64,000 bases of DNA from JAEULH01 sp963746275 (GCA_963746275.1 CAVVAX010000007.1:1-64000), one strand, 5' to 3'; positions 8,246 to 18,838 are shown, counted from the stretch's first letter. Numbers and translations: made by a program. The notes: a model not told the origin generated them from the letters alone.

Positions 8246-10349
8246 TCAGGTGATGAAGGGGACGATGATCAACGACACGATCGACAGCAACTTCACGAGA
8301 ATGTTCATTGCCGGACCGGACGTGTCCTTAAACGGATCGCCCACGGTGTCGCCGATCACTGCGGCGGCATGAGCATCCCCGCCCTTCCGCTCGCCGGCGA
8401 GCTGCCCGCTCTCGATCAACTTCTTCGCGTTGTCCCAGGCGCCGCCGGTGTTGGCCATAAACAAGGCCAGCACGACGCCGACGAGGAGCGAGCCGATGAG
8501 CATCCCGCCTAAGGCCTCCGGGCCGATGAAGAAGCCGACGATGACGGGCGCGGCCATCGCCATGATCCCGGGTGGGACCATCTCGCGCAGGGCAGCGTTG
8601 GTCGAGATCGCGACGCACTTCTCGGTATCGGGCTTGGCCATGCCCTGAAGCAGTCCCGGGATCTCCCGGAACTGACGTCGGATCTCGTTGACCATTTCGA
8701 TCGCCGCCTTGCCGACCGAGCTCATCGTCATGGACGCCGCCATCACGACGACGATGACGCCGAGGAAGGCGCCGACGACCACGCGTGGATCCGTGATGTC
8801 CATGGTGATCGGGTCGGTCGAGTGGAGCTGGACAGCCTGCTTGAAGGCGACGAATAGGGCGAGAGCGGTCAGCGCCGCCGAGCCGATCGCAAAGCCTTTG
8901 CCCGTGGCCGCGGTGGTGTTGCCGATCGAGTTCGAGCTCGTCGGTGATCTTGCGAACCTCATCGGGAAGCTCCGCCATTTCGGCAATGCCTCCGGCGTTG
9001 TCGGCGATCGGCCCGCTGGCGTCGATTGTCATAGTCATTCCGGCGGTCGCGAGCATGCCGACCGCGGCGATGGCGATGCCGTAAAGGCCCGCCGCCTGAT
9101 TGGCGATGAGCGTCGCCGTCGCGATCAACAGGAGCGGCACGGCGCAGGACTGGAAGCCAACGGCGATGCCGGTGATGATGTTGGTGGCCGCCCCTGTCTT
9201 GGACGCCATGGCAATGCGAAGAACCGGCCGTGCACCGGTGTAGAACGCGGTCACCCGGCCGATCAGCACGCCGGCGATGTTGCCGGCGATGATTGCGAAC
9301 AAGATGCCCCAGCCGTAGCCGAGCCCCAGGACGATGCCGAAGGTCAACACCAGGAAGATGCCGGAGGTGCTCATATCCGCAGCGGCAAGCGCTTTTTCAG
9401 GCCCGAGGTTGTGGAACAGGCGGAGGCCGAAAATTCCACACAGGGACCCGATAAGACCGGCCACCGACAAGAGGAGTGGCAACGCCATGAGCATGATCTG
9501 TGCAACGGCGACTTCGCCCCCCGGCACTAGTGCCGTGTCGAGCCACGACGACATCCGGAGGAGACGCTCCGGCGTTTCGCTGCCTAGAACGGAGACCAGA
9601 TCGGTGGCGGCCATGGTGGCGGCAATGGTCATCGTCGCGACCATGGCGCCGACGTAGGATTCGTAGATGTCCGCTCCCATGCCGGCGACGTCGCCGACGT
9701 TGTCGCCGACGTTATCGGCAATTACGCCGGGGTTCCGCGGGTCGTCTTCGGGAATTCCGGCCTCGACCTTGCCCACGAGGTCCGCCCCGACGTCGGCCGC
9801 CTTGGTGAAGATACCGCCGCCGACCCGGGCGAAGAACGCGATCGCGGACGCGCCCATGGAGAAGCCCCAAAGGACCTGGACACTCGCTAGGCCGTCGATG
9901 AGATAGAGGAGCAGCCCGACGCCGAGCAGCCCAAAGGAAGCGATGGAAAGTCCCATCACCGCGCCGCCGTTGAAACCGACCTTGAGGGCATCGGCGATAT
10001 TGCCACTCATCGCCGCGGCGGTCGTTCGGACGTTGGCCTTCGTGGCAATCTTCATGCCGACGAACCCCGCCAGCGCCGAGGAGAAGGCGCCGAAGACGAA
10101 GGAGGCGGTCATCCGCATGTCGTACTGGAACGACAGCAGCAAGCCGACGACGGTGACGAACAACGCGATGCGAATGTACTGCTCGCGCAGATAGGTCATC
10201 GCGCCGAGATGGATCGCGTCGCCGATCTCCTTCATCCGGCTGTTGCCGGCCGGCTGACGCATGACCGCGACGTACAGTCCCGCCGCGGCCAGCAGTCCAA
10301 CGCTCGCGGCTCCCACCGCAAGCAGTCCTACGTTCAAGCCTTCATTCAT
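8246..10349 (-). CDS. hppA: Membrane-bound proton/sodium-translocating pyrophosphatase, K+-stimulated type, one frameshift
   Basis: Multi-spanning ion pump driven by pyrophosphate hydrolysis. The product is about 700 residues with some 16 hydrophobic segments. The catalytic signature DVGADLVGKVE is followed by DNVGDNVGDVAGMGADIYES. The frame breaks near 8935, where one extra A in CTCGAACTC separates KITDEL from DSIGNTTAATGKG; the second frame runs to the stop at 8246. In this family K+ dependence tracks two positions in the GNTT motif: Lys/Thr in K+-independent pumps, Ala/Gly in K+-dependent ones. Here GNTTAATGKG shows Ala and Gly, so the K+-stimulated class is likely. Whether it moves H+ or Na+ cannot be told. 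It sits in the block separating trpE from trpGDC. Confidence 0.93.
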
Positions 10350-10745
10350 GAAGCCACCCCTCCAAGAGACTGAGGATTATCCCTGCAGCCGATCCCCGCC
10401 GCTGAGGCGGTTCCCGCGGAACGGAGGGATCGTCGGACTGGTCCGGGTTCAATTCGCGTGCCAAGCTGCCCGGCCTCACCAAGCTCTAAGGCCGGCAGGG
10501 GTGTAGCAGGTTCGAGGAAGGCAGGCGACCTTCTCGGCATACGGCGGTTGCTGAAGTTGCGCCGTTTTGCATCGCGCTGCCGCAAAGGTGGGCTGGCCCA
10601 GATCGTGCAGGCTGGACACCGAGTTATCTGTTGTCTGGGCAACGCCCTATCGACTGCCTGCGGAACGGACTATGTTGCCGCCCGCAGGCCATTAGGCGCT
10701 CTAGCTGCTGCCGCTGGTGCGATGGACTTGGGAGAGGACGCAAAA
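10350..10745. other. Intergenic region between divergent hppA and the CBS gene
   Basis: About 395 bases without a convincing gene. It must hold the promoters of hppA (minus) and the CBS protein (plus). An open reading frame runs through its right half into the CBS gene but has no family-like features. I see no RNA gene or riboswitch. Confidence 0.5.
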
Positions 10746-11192
10746 ATGTTTTGTCGGCATTACATGGTGCGCTCGACACCGAGGGTTCTTGATACGGCCA
10801 CGCTGGCGGAAGCGATGGCCATAATGATCAAACACCATCGTCAGCAGTTGCTCGTCGTCAACGCCAACAACGAGTACGTCGGTGAGATCACGACGTTCAC
10901 GCTGGCCAAGTTGCTGCTGCCACCGGAACTCGCAGACGGCGAGCCATCTTCCGAGGAAGCGGAAATGGAGACCGTGGTCGACGTCGACGACCGGATCGCT
11001 CCGCACCTGGGTCGGCGCGTCAGTGAGTTTGCAGAGCATGATCTGCCCATCATGCATCCAGACACGCCGTTGGTGACCGCGATCAAGCTGCTTGCCGGCG
11101 GCAAGCTGAGGCTTCCTGTGGTCGACCCGGAGACCAACCAGTTCGTCGGTGCAATTTCCTCGTTGTCGGTGCTGCGCCGCTACCAATTCTAG
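10746..11192 (+). CDS. Small CBS-domain-pair protein
   Basis: A stand-alone 148-residue tandem CBS (Bateman) protein, likely an adenosine-nucleotide sensor. CBS1 spans roughly residues 5-60 (MVRSTPRVLDTATLAEAMAI ... NEYVGEITTFTLAKLL). CBS2 spans about 85-145 (MHPDTPLVTAIKLLAGGKLR and FVGAISSLSVLRR). An acidic linker lies between them. A good ribosome site, GGAGAGG, lies 9 bases before the ATG at 10746, so this start is preferred over in-frame codons at 10722 and 10458. It is divergent from hppA. Its target is unknown. Confidence 0.8.
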   Translation: MFCRHYMVRSTPRVLDTATLAEAMAIMIKHHRQQLLVVNANNEYVGEITTFTLAKLLLPPELADGEPSSEEAEMETVVDVDDRIAPHLGRRVSEFAEHDLPIMHPDTPLVTAIKLLAGGKLRLPVVDPETNQFVGAISSLSVLRRYQF

Positions 11193-11315
11193 ACGTGTGG
11201 CGCGAGCCCGCGCCGAGGAGCCGGATCGCGCGGAGGCGATAGCGCTGGTTCGTGCGGTGTGCTATGAGCGCGGGCGTTCGAATCGATCTCGGCTGAAAGC
11301 AAAGGGACCAAAAGC

Positions 11316-11627
11316 ATGAAAGTAATGCTACTGCTTACGGGGGGAGGCCCCCTCGTGATCATGACGTCGATGGACAAGTCCACGGAGCCAGAGTTGCTCA
11401 AGGAGCTCTCGGAGAAAGGGATTCAGAAGTTCATTTCGTATGACATCCCGATAGAGCTGGCGAAGGAGCGCTACGGGTCTCACTTCGCTGCCGTCGCACG
11501 AGATGTTCACGAGACCGATCGGTTGCGGATCCTGGACTTCAACGGCCAGCGCGCGTTCTCGCTCTTCGACTTCGACGATCTCGGGCCGCCCACACGCTAC
11601 CAAGCCAAAAGTAGCCCGGCGCTGTAA
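11316..11627 (+). CDS. Small conserved cytosolic protein of unknown function
   Basis: The 103-residue product begins MKVMLLLTGGGPLVIMTSMD and contains ELLKELSEKGIQKFISYDIP, ELAKERYGSHF and LRILDFNGQRAFSLFDF. From memory, similar small proteins of unknown role occur in other proteobacteria. There is no signal peptide or membrane helix. AAAGGGA lies 9 bases before the ATG. Codon use is slightly less GC-rich than in the neighbours. It follows the CBS gene by about 120 bases and may be independently transcribed. Confidence 0.7.
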   Translation: MKVMLLLTGGGPLVIMTSMDKSTEPELLKELSEKGIQKFISYDIPIELAKERYGSHFAAVARDVHETDRLRILDFNGQRAFSLFDFDDLGPPTRYQAKSSPAL

Positions 11628-11734
11628 CGGCGCGAGCGGGCTGTGCCTCGGCCGGGCCGGCGGGCGTCCCTTCGGCTCGAACGCCAGACAGGCGCCGCCA
11701 CGGCGGCGCCTCGTCTCCTCGTCCGCGGGTAGGC

Positions 11735-11965
11735 TCAGAAGTACCGGCGCGCGGGCCGCGGGTCCTCGGCCACGGGCTCGGGCGGCTCGCCCACATCATC
11801 GGGCCCTTCCACGGCCCGCATGATCGCGGCTTGGATCCAGGTGCCCAGCGGCAGCCCTTCCCGCTCCGCAGCCTGCCGCGCCGCCGCTTGCGCCTCTGGC
11901 GAGACACCGTCCACGGTCCATTGCCATTCCGGATCGTTCACGGGCCCGGCGATCACTTCTGCCAT
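11735..11965 (-). CDS. Short hypothetical protein, ribbon-helix-helix-like
   Basis: A 76-residue product with the segment WTVDGVSPEAQAAARQAAER and then GLPLGTWIQAAIMRAV. This helix-turn-helix pattern resembles the short N-terminal region of alphaproteobacterial PodJ/SEL1-like proteins (VSPEAREAARxAARRAGMPLGEWL). The tail is acidic and Pro-rich (PPEPVAEDPRPARRYF). The function is unknown. It lies downstream of trpE's 3' end on the same strand, about 85 bases away. Confidence 0.6.
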   Translation of the reverse strand: MAEVIAGPVNDPEWQWTVDGVSPEAQAAARQAAEREGLPLGTWIQAAIMRAVEGPDDVGEPPEPVAEDPRPARRYF

Positions 11966-12049
11966 TGCATCCTCCCTGCATCATTCGCCAAGCATTCACA
12001 CTCTACCACAGCAGAGCTTCGGCAGCGACGCCTGCCGCTCCGGCCATTC

Positions 12050-13585
12050 TCAGGTCACGTAGCGGATCGCTTCCTCGGCGGCGCGGATGAGCGCCCGGGC
12101 CTTGTTGCAGGTTTCCTGATGCTCCGCTTCGGGATCGCTGTCGGCAACGATGCCGCCGCCGGCCTGGACGTAGAGGGTGGCGTCCTTGACGATGCCGGTG
12201 CGCAAAGCGATGCAGGTGTCGAGCTCGCCGCCGGCGCTAATGTAGCCGATGCAGCCGCCGTAGATGCCGCGCCGCTCGGGCTCCAGCTCCTCGATAATCT
12301 CCATCGCCCGGACCTTGGGCGCGCCGGAGACGGTGCCGGCGGGGAAGCCGGCGATCAGCGCGTCGATGGCGTCGAGGCGCGGGTCGAGCTCGCCCTCAAC
12401 GTTGGAGACGATGTGCATCACGTGGGAGTAGCGCTCGATGACCATCTGCTCGGTCACCTTCACCGTGCCGATCCGGGCGACCCGGCCAACGTCGTTGCGA
12501 CCGAGATCGAGCAGCATCAGGTGCTCGGCGCGTTCCTTCTCGTCGGCGAGGAGCTCTACCGCCAGTGCCGCATCCTCCGCCGGCGTCTGTCCGCGCGGAC
12601 GGGTGCCGGCGATGGGGCGGATGGTGACCTTGCCGGCCCGCACCCGAACCATGATCTCGGGGCTCGAGCCGACCACGGCGAAGGCGCCGAAATCGAGATA
12701 GAAGAGGAATGGCGAGGGATTGAGCCGGCGGAGGGCCCGGTAGAGGGCGAACGGCGGCAGCGCGAACGGCACCGCGAACCGCTGCGAGGGGACGACCTGG
12801 AAGATGTCGCCGGCGAGGATGTACTCCTTGGCCCTGGCGACGAAGCCCTGGTAGCCGCCGGCGGGCAGGTTCGATTTGGGCGCCGCGGGCACGGTCGCCG
12901 ACTTGGCCGAAGCCGGCGTGTGCCGGACGCTGCGCTCGAAGTCGGCAACGGTCTCGGCGAGGCGCGCCTGTGCTGCGGCGTAGGCGGCCTCGGCTGTCTC
13001 GCCAGTCGCGGTGGACGGGCGAGCTGGGGTGATGATCGTCACCGTGTCGGCGATGGTGTCGAACACGCACATCACCGTCGGCCGGACGAACATGCCGTCG
13101 GGTACGCCGAGCACGTCGGGGTTCGCGTCCGGCAGCCGCTCGATCAGGCGCACTGTGTCGTAGCCGAGATAGCCGACGAGCCCGGCTGCCATCGGCGGCA
13201 ACCCTTCCGGGAGGTCGATGCGCGACTCGGCGACGACCGCCCGCAGCGACGCCAGGGCGCCCTCGCGCTCACTGACGGCGCAGGATCGAAAGATGGGCCG
13301 GCCGTCGGCGGTGCCGCGGCTGATCTCCGCCCGGTTAGCGTGGCAGCGCCAGATCAGGTCCGGCTTCAGGCCGATGAACGAGTAGCGGCCACGGACCGCG
13401 CCGCCTTCCACCAACTCCAGAAGGAAGCTGTTGGCCCGGCCCGCGCCGAGCTTGAGCATGGCGGCGACAGGGGTTTCCAGATCGGCCACAAGCACGGTCC
13501 AGACGACCTGCGGCTCGCCACGGGCGAACGTTTCGGCGAAGTCTTGAAGTGGTGGCTCGATGTCCATTGCAGCGCCGCCAGACAT
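12050..13585 (-). CDS. trpE: Anthranilate synthase component I
   Basis: Makes anthranilate from chorismate with ammonia from TrpG. The intact 511-residue product has an N-terminal regulatory domain with the Trp-feedback LLE element (NSFLLELVEGG). The C-terminal chorismate-binding domain carries PSPFLFYLDFG, IRPIAGTRPRG, DLGRNDVGRVA, FPAGTVSGAPKVRAMEIIEELE and YGGCIGYI. Start at 13585 or at the next ATG (13567); neither has a strong ribosome site. ppiD lies upstream, as is common in alphaproteobacteria, but trpG does not follow. Confidence 0.95.
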   Translation of the reverse strand: MSGGAAMDIEPPLQDFAETFARGEPQVVWTVLVADLETPVAAMLKLGAGRANSFLLELVEGGAVRGRYSFIGLKPDLIWRCHANRAEISRGTADGRPIFRSCAVSEREGALASLRAVVAESRIDLPEGLPPMAAGLVGYLGYDTVRLIERLPDANPDVLGVPDGMFVRPTVMCVFDTIADTVTIITPARPSTATGETAEAAYAAAQARLAETVADFERSVRHTPASAKSATVPAAPKSNLPAGGYQGFVARAKEYILAGDIFQVVPSQRFAVPFALPPFALYRALRRLNPSPFLFYLDFGAFAVVGSSPEIMVRVRAGKVTIRPIAGTRPRGQTPAEDAALAVELLADEKERAEHLMLLDLGRNDVGRVARIGTVKVTEQMVIERYSHVMHIVSNVEGELDPRLDAIDALIAGFPAGTVSGAPKVRAMEIIEELEPERRGIYGGCIGYISAGGELDTCIALRTGIVKDATLYVQAGGGIVADSDPEAEHQETCNKARALIRAAEEAIRYVT

Positions 13586-13619
13586 TGGTATCGAAGTATC
13601 TTAGCGCGGCGGAAGCAGT

Positions 13620-13721
13620 CGTCATCGCGAGAGGCACAGCCGACCCAGGCAATGCGCCCTCACCCCGACCCTCTCCCGCGGGCGGTAGAGGGAGGCCCGC
13701 GAAGCAGGCGGGTGAGGGGCT
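13620..13721. repeat. Intergenic repeats of two families
   Basis: The spacer between ppiD and trpE holds the start of the palindromic family seen at 58803-58889 (CGTCATCGCGAG at 13620). It also holds a copy of a second family, CCCTCACCCCGACCCTCTCC at 13657 with its complement-like end GCGGGTGAGGGGC near 13721. The second family recurs at 44128-44253. Both look like short interspersed palindromic elements, not genes. Confidence 0.7.
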
Positions 13722-13789
13722 GCCACGTCGCTCCGCGGCTCTCGATGACCGGCGTTTGTTTCCTTTCGCCTCGCCTTGCTCAGCAACGC

Positions 13790-15663
13790 CTAGAACATCT
13801 GCTCGAGGACGCTCTGGTTCATCGTCACCGGGAACTCGCGGCGGATGCCCGAAGAGAGCTGCGCCAGCGCATCTTCCTGCGCTTGGCCCTCCAGCTCACG
13901 GCGCAGCGCCGCGACCGCCTCGGGCTCTGCCTTCGGATCCGCCGCGATGATCGAGGTCACCCGGGCGACGTAGGTGCCGGCATCGGTCGTCACCAGCTTC
14001 ACCTCGCCCTGAGCCGCCGCGAAAACATCGTCGATGATCGCCGGCGGCACGCCTTCTAAGGGTTGCGCCGCCGCCCTCGGAAAGGGCGGGGTCGTGCGCA
14101 CCGACAGCCCCTGCGCCTCAGCCGCCGCTGCCAGCGTTCCGCCACGCGCTGCCTCGGCAATGGCCGCGGCCTTAGCCTTCGCCCGCTCGGCCCGCTGCTC
14201 CGCTTTCCAGGCGGCAATCACGTCGTTTCGCACCTCGGCCAGCGGCTTCAGCCCGGCCGGCGTCACCGCATCGACCCGGACGACGTAGAACGTGTCGCGG
14301 CCGCTCTCGGTCAGCACGCTTTCGCTCTTTACCGCGGTGGTGAAGACGGTCTGGGCGAACCCTTCCGGCAGGTCCGCCACTTCGGCGCCGGAGCGGTCGC
14401 GGCCGCCGGCGTCGATCGTCTCGATCCGGCGCACGTCCAGGCCGAGCGTCGTCGCCGCCTCCTCGAGCGAAGCACCGCCGCCCAGAGCGTCCTCGAGCCG
14501 GGTGCTCAGCGCGTAAATCTCGTCCACGGCCTTGCTTTCGGCGAGCTCCCTCGCGAGCTGATCGCGGACCTCCGCGAGGCTCTTCTCCCGGCCGGGCTCG
14601 ATGGCCGCGACCTTGAGCACGTGCCAGCCGAGCCCGCTCGCAACCGGCCCGCTGGTTTCGCCTTCGCCGAGCGAGAAGGCAACGCCGCCGAGCTCGCCAG
14701 GCAGCTGCGTCTGGCTCACCGTCTCCAGCCTGCCGCCCGAGGCGGTCTCGCCCATATCCGCAGCCACGGCGCTCGCACGCGGCGCCCTGGCGGAGGCGCT
14801 CGGCGGCTGCCTTGGCGGCGGCCTCGTCCTGGACCAGGACCTGCTCGAGGGTCCGCCGCTCCGGCTCGATGAACTCGCTCTTGCGCGCGGCGTACGCCTC
14901 CTCGACCTCGGCGTCGGGCACCTTGAGCTGCGCCGCGACGGCCGGCGCCGAGAGGATGACCGCGGTGGCCGTGCGGTACTCGGGCGCCGAGAAGCGTTCC
15001 GGATGCGCCCTCGTAGAAAGCCTTGACCTGCGCCTCGTCAGGCTCGCCGACGTCGGCCACGGCCGACGCCGGCACGAGCACGTAGTCGGCGACCCGCCGC
15101 TCCTCGCGGTGACGGTAGAGGGCGTCGACCACCGGCTCCGGCACGCTCGCGCCCGCCGCGGCGGAGCCGACTAGCATGCGGCGCACGATGTCGCCGCGCA
15201 CCAGGCGGACGAAGCCGTCCTCGCTCAAGCCGTTGATCTGCAGGACCTGACGCAGCACGTTCGGATCGAACGTCCCGTTCGGGCCGTGGAAGGTGGGATC
15301 GGCCTGGATGGCTTGGCGCACGGCGTCGTCGCTGACCACGAGCCCGAGGCGGTGGGCCTCGAGATCCAGCAGCGTCCTGGCGACCACGCCGCTGACCACC
15401 TGGTTGGGCAGGCCGAAGGCGCGGGCGGTCTCGTCGGTGATGCCTTCGCCCACCGTCTGGCGCAGCCGGCGCAATTCGCGCTGGTAGTCGTCGCGGATCG
15501 TCTGCGCCGGGATCTCGACCTCGCCGACCCGCACCGCCCAGTCGCGGCCCCCGCCCGGGCGGAAGACGTCGGCTACGCCCCAGACGCCGAAGCTCAGGAT
15601 CAGGATCACGAACAGAAGCTTGACGACGAAGGAGCCGGTGTACTTGCGGATGGTTTCGAGCAT
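13790..15663 (-). CDS. ppiD: Peptidyl-prolyl isomerase / periplasmic chaperone PpiD (SurA-N type), two frameshifts
   Basis: Membrane-anchored periplasmic folding factor. The first frame gives a short N-terminus, one membrane anchor (FVVKLLFVILILSFGVWGVADVF) and the SurA-N-like helical domain. It is lost near 15003 after AFYEG, where one extra G precedes HPERFSAPEYRT. A second break near 14775 follows RLRQGA and leads into the parvulin-type domain (SLGEGETSGPVASGLGWHVLKV) and C-terminal region ending QSVLEQMF. The restored length is about 620 residues, usual for PpiD. It lies just upstream of trpE, the standard alphaproteobacterial order, and is divergent from tpiA. Confidence 0.88.
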
Positions 15664-15909
15664 CGAAGCTGCAGCCGGTGGGTGGTGGAAAAATGGACCC
15701 GCGTGGGCCGGTCATCGGAGCGGCGGGCGCGCTGCGAATGCGGCGGATCATAAGGTTGGCCCAAATATGCGGCAAGGGCGGATGGCGCGTCGCGAGGGCT
15801 TATCGGGCCGCCGAGGAGCCGCCGAGGTATCGGTTTGACGCCCCGCGGCGCTGTGCTAAGAAGCCGGCACTGCGGCCCAAGGGGTCAGCCGAAATCGGGG
15901 AGGTAAGCA

Positions 15910-16666
<757 letters not shown>

Positions 16667-16689
16667 GCACCCGGGCGGCGGGAGGCTGA

Positions 16690-17055
16690 ATGGTCACGAT
16701 CCTGCTCGTCATCCACCTGATCATCGCCATCGCCCTCGTCGCCGTGGTTCTGCTCCAGCGCAGCGAGGGCGGCGCGCTCGGCATCGGCGGCGGCTCGGGC
16801 GGCGGAATGAGCGGCTTTCTCACCGGCCGCAGCACCGCCAACCTGCTGACCCGGACGACGGCCATCCTCGCCGCCATCTTCATCGTCACCAGCCTGACGC
16901 TGGCAAAGCTCTCGGGCGGCGGCGGCAGCGGCTCGTTCTTCGACCAGGCGCCGGCGCAGACGGGGGCGCAGACGGGCGTGCCCGTTCCGGCCCAGCCCGA
17001 GGCGCCGCCAGAGCCGCAGACGCCCGCCGCTCCCCAGGCCCCCGTTGCGCAATAG
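16690..17055 (+). CDS. secG: Preprotein translocase subunit SecG
   Basis: Small accessory subunit of the SecYEG channel. The 121-residue product has two membrane helices (TILLVIHLIIAIALVAVVLLQ and the stretch around TTAILAAIFIVTSLTLA). They are separated by the Gly-rich cytoplasmic loop SEGGALGIGGGSGGGMSGFL, then a Pro/Ala/Gln-rich tail typical of alphaproteobacterial SecG. Its place between tpiA and pyrG is conserved. Confidence 0.93.
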   Translation: MVTILLVIHLIIAIALVAVVLLQRSEGGALGIGGGSGGGMSGFLTGRSTANLLTRTTAILAAIFIVTSLTLAKLSGGGGSGSFFDQAPAQTGAQTGVPVPAQPEAPPEPQTPAAPQAPVAQ

Positions 17056-17079
17056 CTGCTGCCGACGGTAAAACCCGGC

Positions 17080-17115
17080 GCCGCGGAAGAAGGCTCGCGC
17101 CGCGCTTTCCGCGGC
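17080..17115 (+). terminator. Hairpin between secG and pyrG
   Basis: A perfect 9-base inverted repeat (GCCGCGGAA ... TTCCGCGGC) with an 18-base loop is followed by a pyrimidine-rich stretch (CTCCTCCTTCT). It lies 25 bases after the secG stop and 29 bases before pyrG. It may terminate tpiA-secG, or act as a leader hairpin of pyrG. The TATACT at 17131 just before the pyrG ATG could be a -10 element, but no good -35 is seen. Confidence 0.5.
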
Positions 17116-17144
17116 CTCCTCCTTCTGGCATATACTCGGGGTCC

Positions 17145-18776
17145 ATGACGCGGTTCATCTTCATTACCGGCGGCGTGGTCTCCTCTCTCGGCAAGGGTCT
17201 GGCCTCGGCGGCCCTCGGCGCGCTGCTGCAGGCGCGTGGCTTCAGGGTCCGGCTGCGCAAGCTCGACCCCTACATCAACGTCGACCCGGGGACGATGAGC
17301 CCCTACCAGCACGGCGAGGTCTACGTCACCGACGACGGGGCGGAGACCGACCTCGACCTCGGCCACTACGAGCGCTTCACCGGCGTTCCGGCCCGGCGCA
17401 GCGACAACGTCACGACGGGGCGCATCTACTCCGAGGTCATCGCCCGGGAGCGCCACGGCGACTACCTCGGCGCCACCATCCAGGTGATTCCGCACATCAC
17501 CGACGCCATCAAGGAGTTCGTCGGCAACGACCTCGACGGCGAGGACTTCGTGCTGTGCGAGATCGGCGGCACCGTCGGCGACATCGAGAGCCTGCCGTTC
17601 CTCGAGGCGATCCGCCAGCTCGGCAACGAGCTCGGCGCCGAGCGGGCGATGTACATCCACGTCACCCTGCTGCCGTACCTGCCGGCCGCCGGCGAGCTGA
17701 AGACCAAGCCGACGCAGCATTCGGTGAAGGAGCTGCTCAGCGTCGGGATCCAGCCCGACCTGCTGCTCTGCCGGGCGGAGCGGCCGCTGCCGGAGGCCGA
17801 GCGGCGCAAGATCGCGCTGTTCTGCAACGTCCAGTACGAGGCGGTGATCCCGGCGCTCGATGTCGCCAGCATCTACGCCGTGCCGATGAGCTATCACGAG
17901 CAGGGGCTGGACGATCAGGTCTGCCGCCACTTCCGCCTGGACCAGGCGCCGCCGCCCGATCTCGCCGTGTGGCAGCAGATCATGACCCGCGTCGAGCGTC
18001 CCGAGGGCGAAGCGTTGATCGCGGTGGTCGGCAAGTACACGGGCCTCCTCGACGCCTACAAGTCGCTGGGGGAAAGCCTCACCCACGGCGGCATCGCCAA
18101 CAACGTCCGGGTACGCATCGACTGGATCGACTCGGAGGTGTTCGAGCAGGGCAACGGCGCCATTGACCGGTTGCAGGGCGTCCACGGCATCCTCGTCCCC
18201 GGCGGCTTCGGCGAGCGCGGCGCCCACGGCAAGATCGCTGCCGCCCGCTTCGCCCGCGAGCACAAGATCCCGTACTTCGGCATCTGTTTCGGCATGCAGA
18301 TGGCGGTGGTCGAAGCGGCCAGGAACATCGCCGGCATCCCCGAGGCCGGCTCCACCGAGTTCGGCCCGTGCGCGGCGCCGGTGATCGGGCTCATGACCGA
18401 GTGGATGCGCGGCAACACCGTCGAGCTCCGCGAGGCCCACGGCGACCTCGGCGGGACCATGCGGCTCGGCGCCTACGAGTGCGTGCTGCGCAAGAACAGC
18501 CGGGCCCGGGAAATCTTCGGCGTCGACCGGATCTTCGAGCGCCACCGCCACCGCTTCGAGGTCAACAACAACTACATCGGCCTGCTCGAGCGCTGCGGCC
18601 TGGTCTTCTCCGGAATGTCGCCGGACGGTCTGTTGCCGGAGATCATCGAGATCCCCGACCACCCCTGGTTCTTCGGCGTGCAGTTCCACCCGGAGCTCAG
18701 GTCGAAGCCGTTCGACCCGCACCCGCTGTTCACCTCCTTCATCCGCGCCGCGGTCGAGCAGTCGCGACTGGTGTAG
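17145..18776 (+). CDS. pyrG: CTP synthase
   Basis: Aminates UTP to CTP using glutamine. The intact 543-residue product has an N-terminal synthase domain (MTRFIFITGGVVSSLGKG, DPYINVDPGTMSPYQHGEV, CEIGGTVGDIES). The C-terminal class I glutaminase domain has the nucleophile Cys in FGICFGMQMAV and the His-Glu pair in GVQFHPELRSKPFDPH. It is usually followed by kdsA and eno; here a toxin-antitoxin pair and an SMR gene intervene. Confidence 0.97.
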   Translation: MTRFIFITGGVVSSLGKGLASAALGALLQARGFRVRLRKLDPYINVDPGTMSPYQHGEVYVTDDGAETDLDLGHYERFTGVPARRSDNVTTGRIYSEVIARERHGDYLGATIQVIPHITDAIKEFVGNDLDGEDFVLCEIGGTVGDIESLPFLEAIRQLGNELGAERAMYIHVTLLPYLPAAGELKTKPTQHSVKELLSVGIQPDLLLCRAERPLPEAERRKIALFCNVQYEAVIPALDVASIYAVPMSYHEQGLDDQVCRHFRLDQAPPPDLAVWQQIMTRVERPEGEALIAVVGKYTGLLDAYKSLGESLTHGGIANNVRVRIDWIDSEVFEQGNGAIDRLQGVHGILVPGGFGERGAHGKIAAARFAREHKIPYFGICFGMQMAVVEAARNIAGIPEAGSTEFGPCAAPVIGLMTEWMRGNTVELREAHGDLGGTMRLGAYECVLRKNSRAREIFGVDRIFERHRHRFEVNNNYIGLLERCGLVFSGMSPDGLLPEIIEIPDHPWFFGVQFHPELRSKPFDPHPLFTSFIRAAVEQSRLV

Positions 18777-18780
18777 CTTC

Positions 18781-18797
18781 GTAACGTGTTGCGTTAC
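18781..18797. promoter_or_regulatory. Candidate operator upstream of the higBA-like pair
   Basis: A perfect dyad GTAACG-TGTTG-CGTTAC starts 5 bases after the pyrG stop and ends 41 bases before the toxin ATG. A -10-like TTATTCT follows near 18811. Toxin-antitoxin operons are usually repressed by the antitoxin at such dyads; this role is inferred from position. Confidence 0.5.
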
Positions 18798-18838
18798 GCG
18801 GTCCGGGGCGTTATTCTAGCGCATGGTTGTCCCAGCCC

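Noticed and set aside
10458..10745. Upstream reading that would extend the CBS protein by about 96 residues
   Set aside because: The extra part has no domain-like features, and the GGAGAGG before the ATG at 10746 marks a better start.
11240..11310. GTTCGAATC near 11277 looked like a tRNA T-loop
   Set aside because: The flanking bases do not form a T-stem and no acceptor, D or anticodon arms are found around it.
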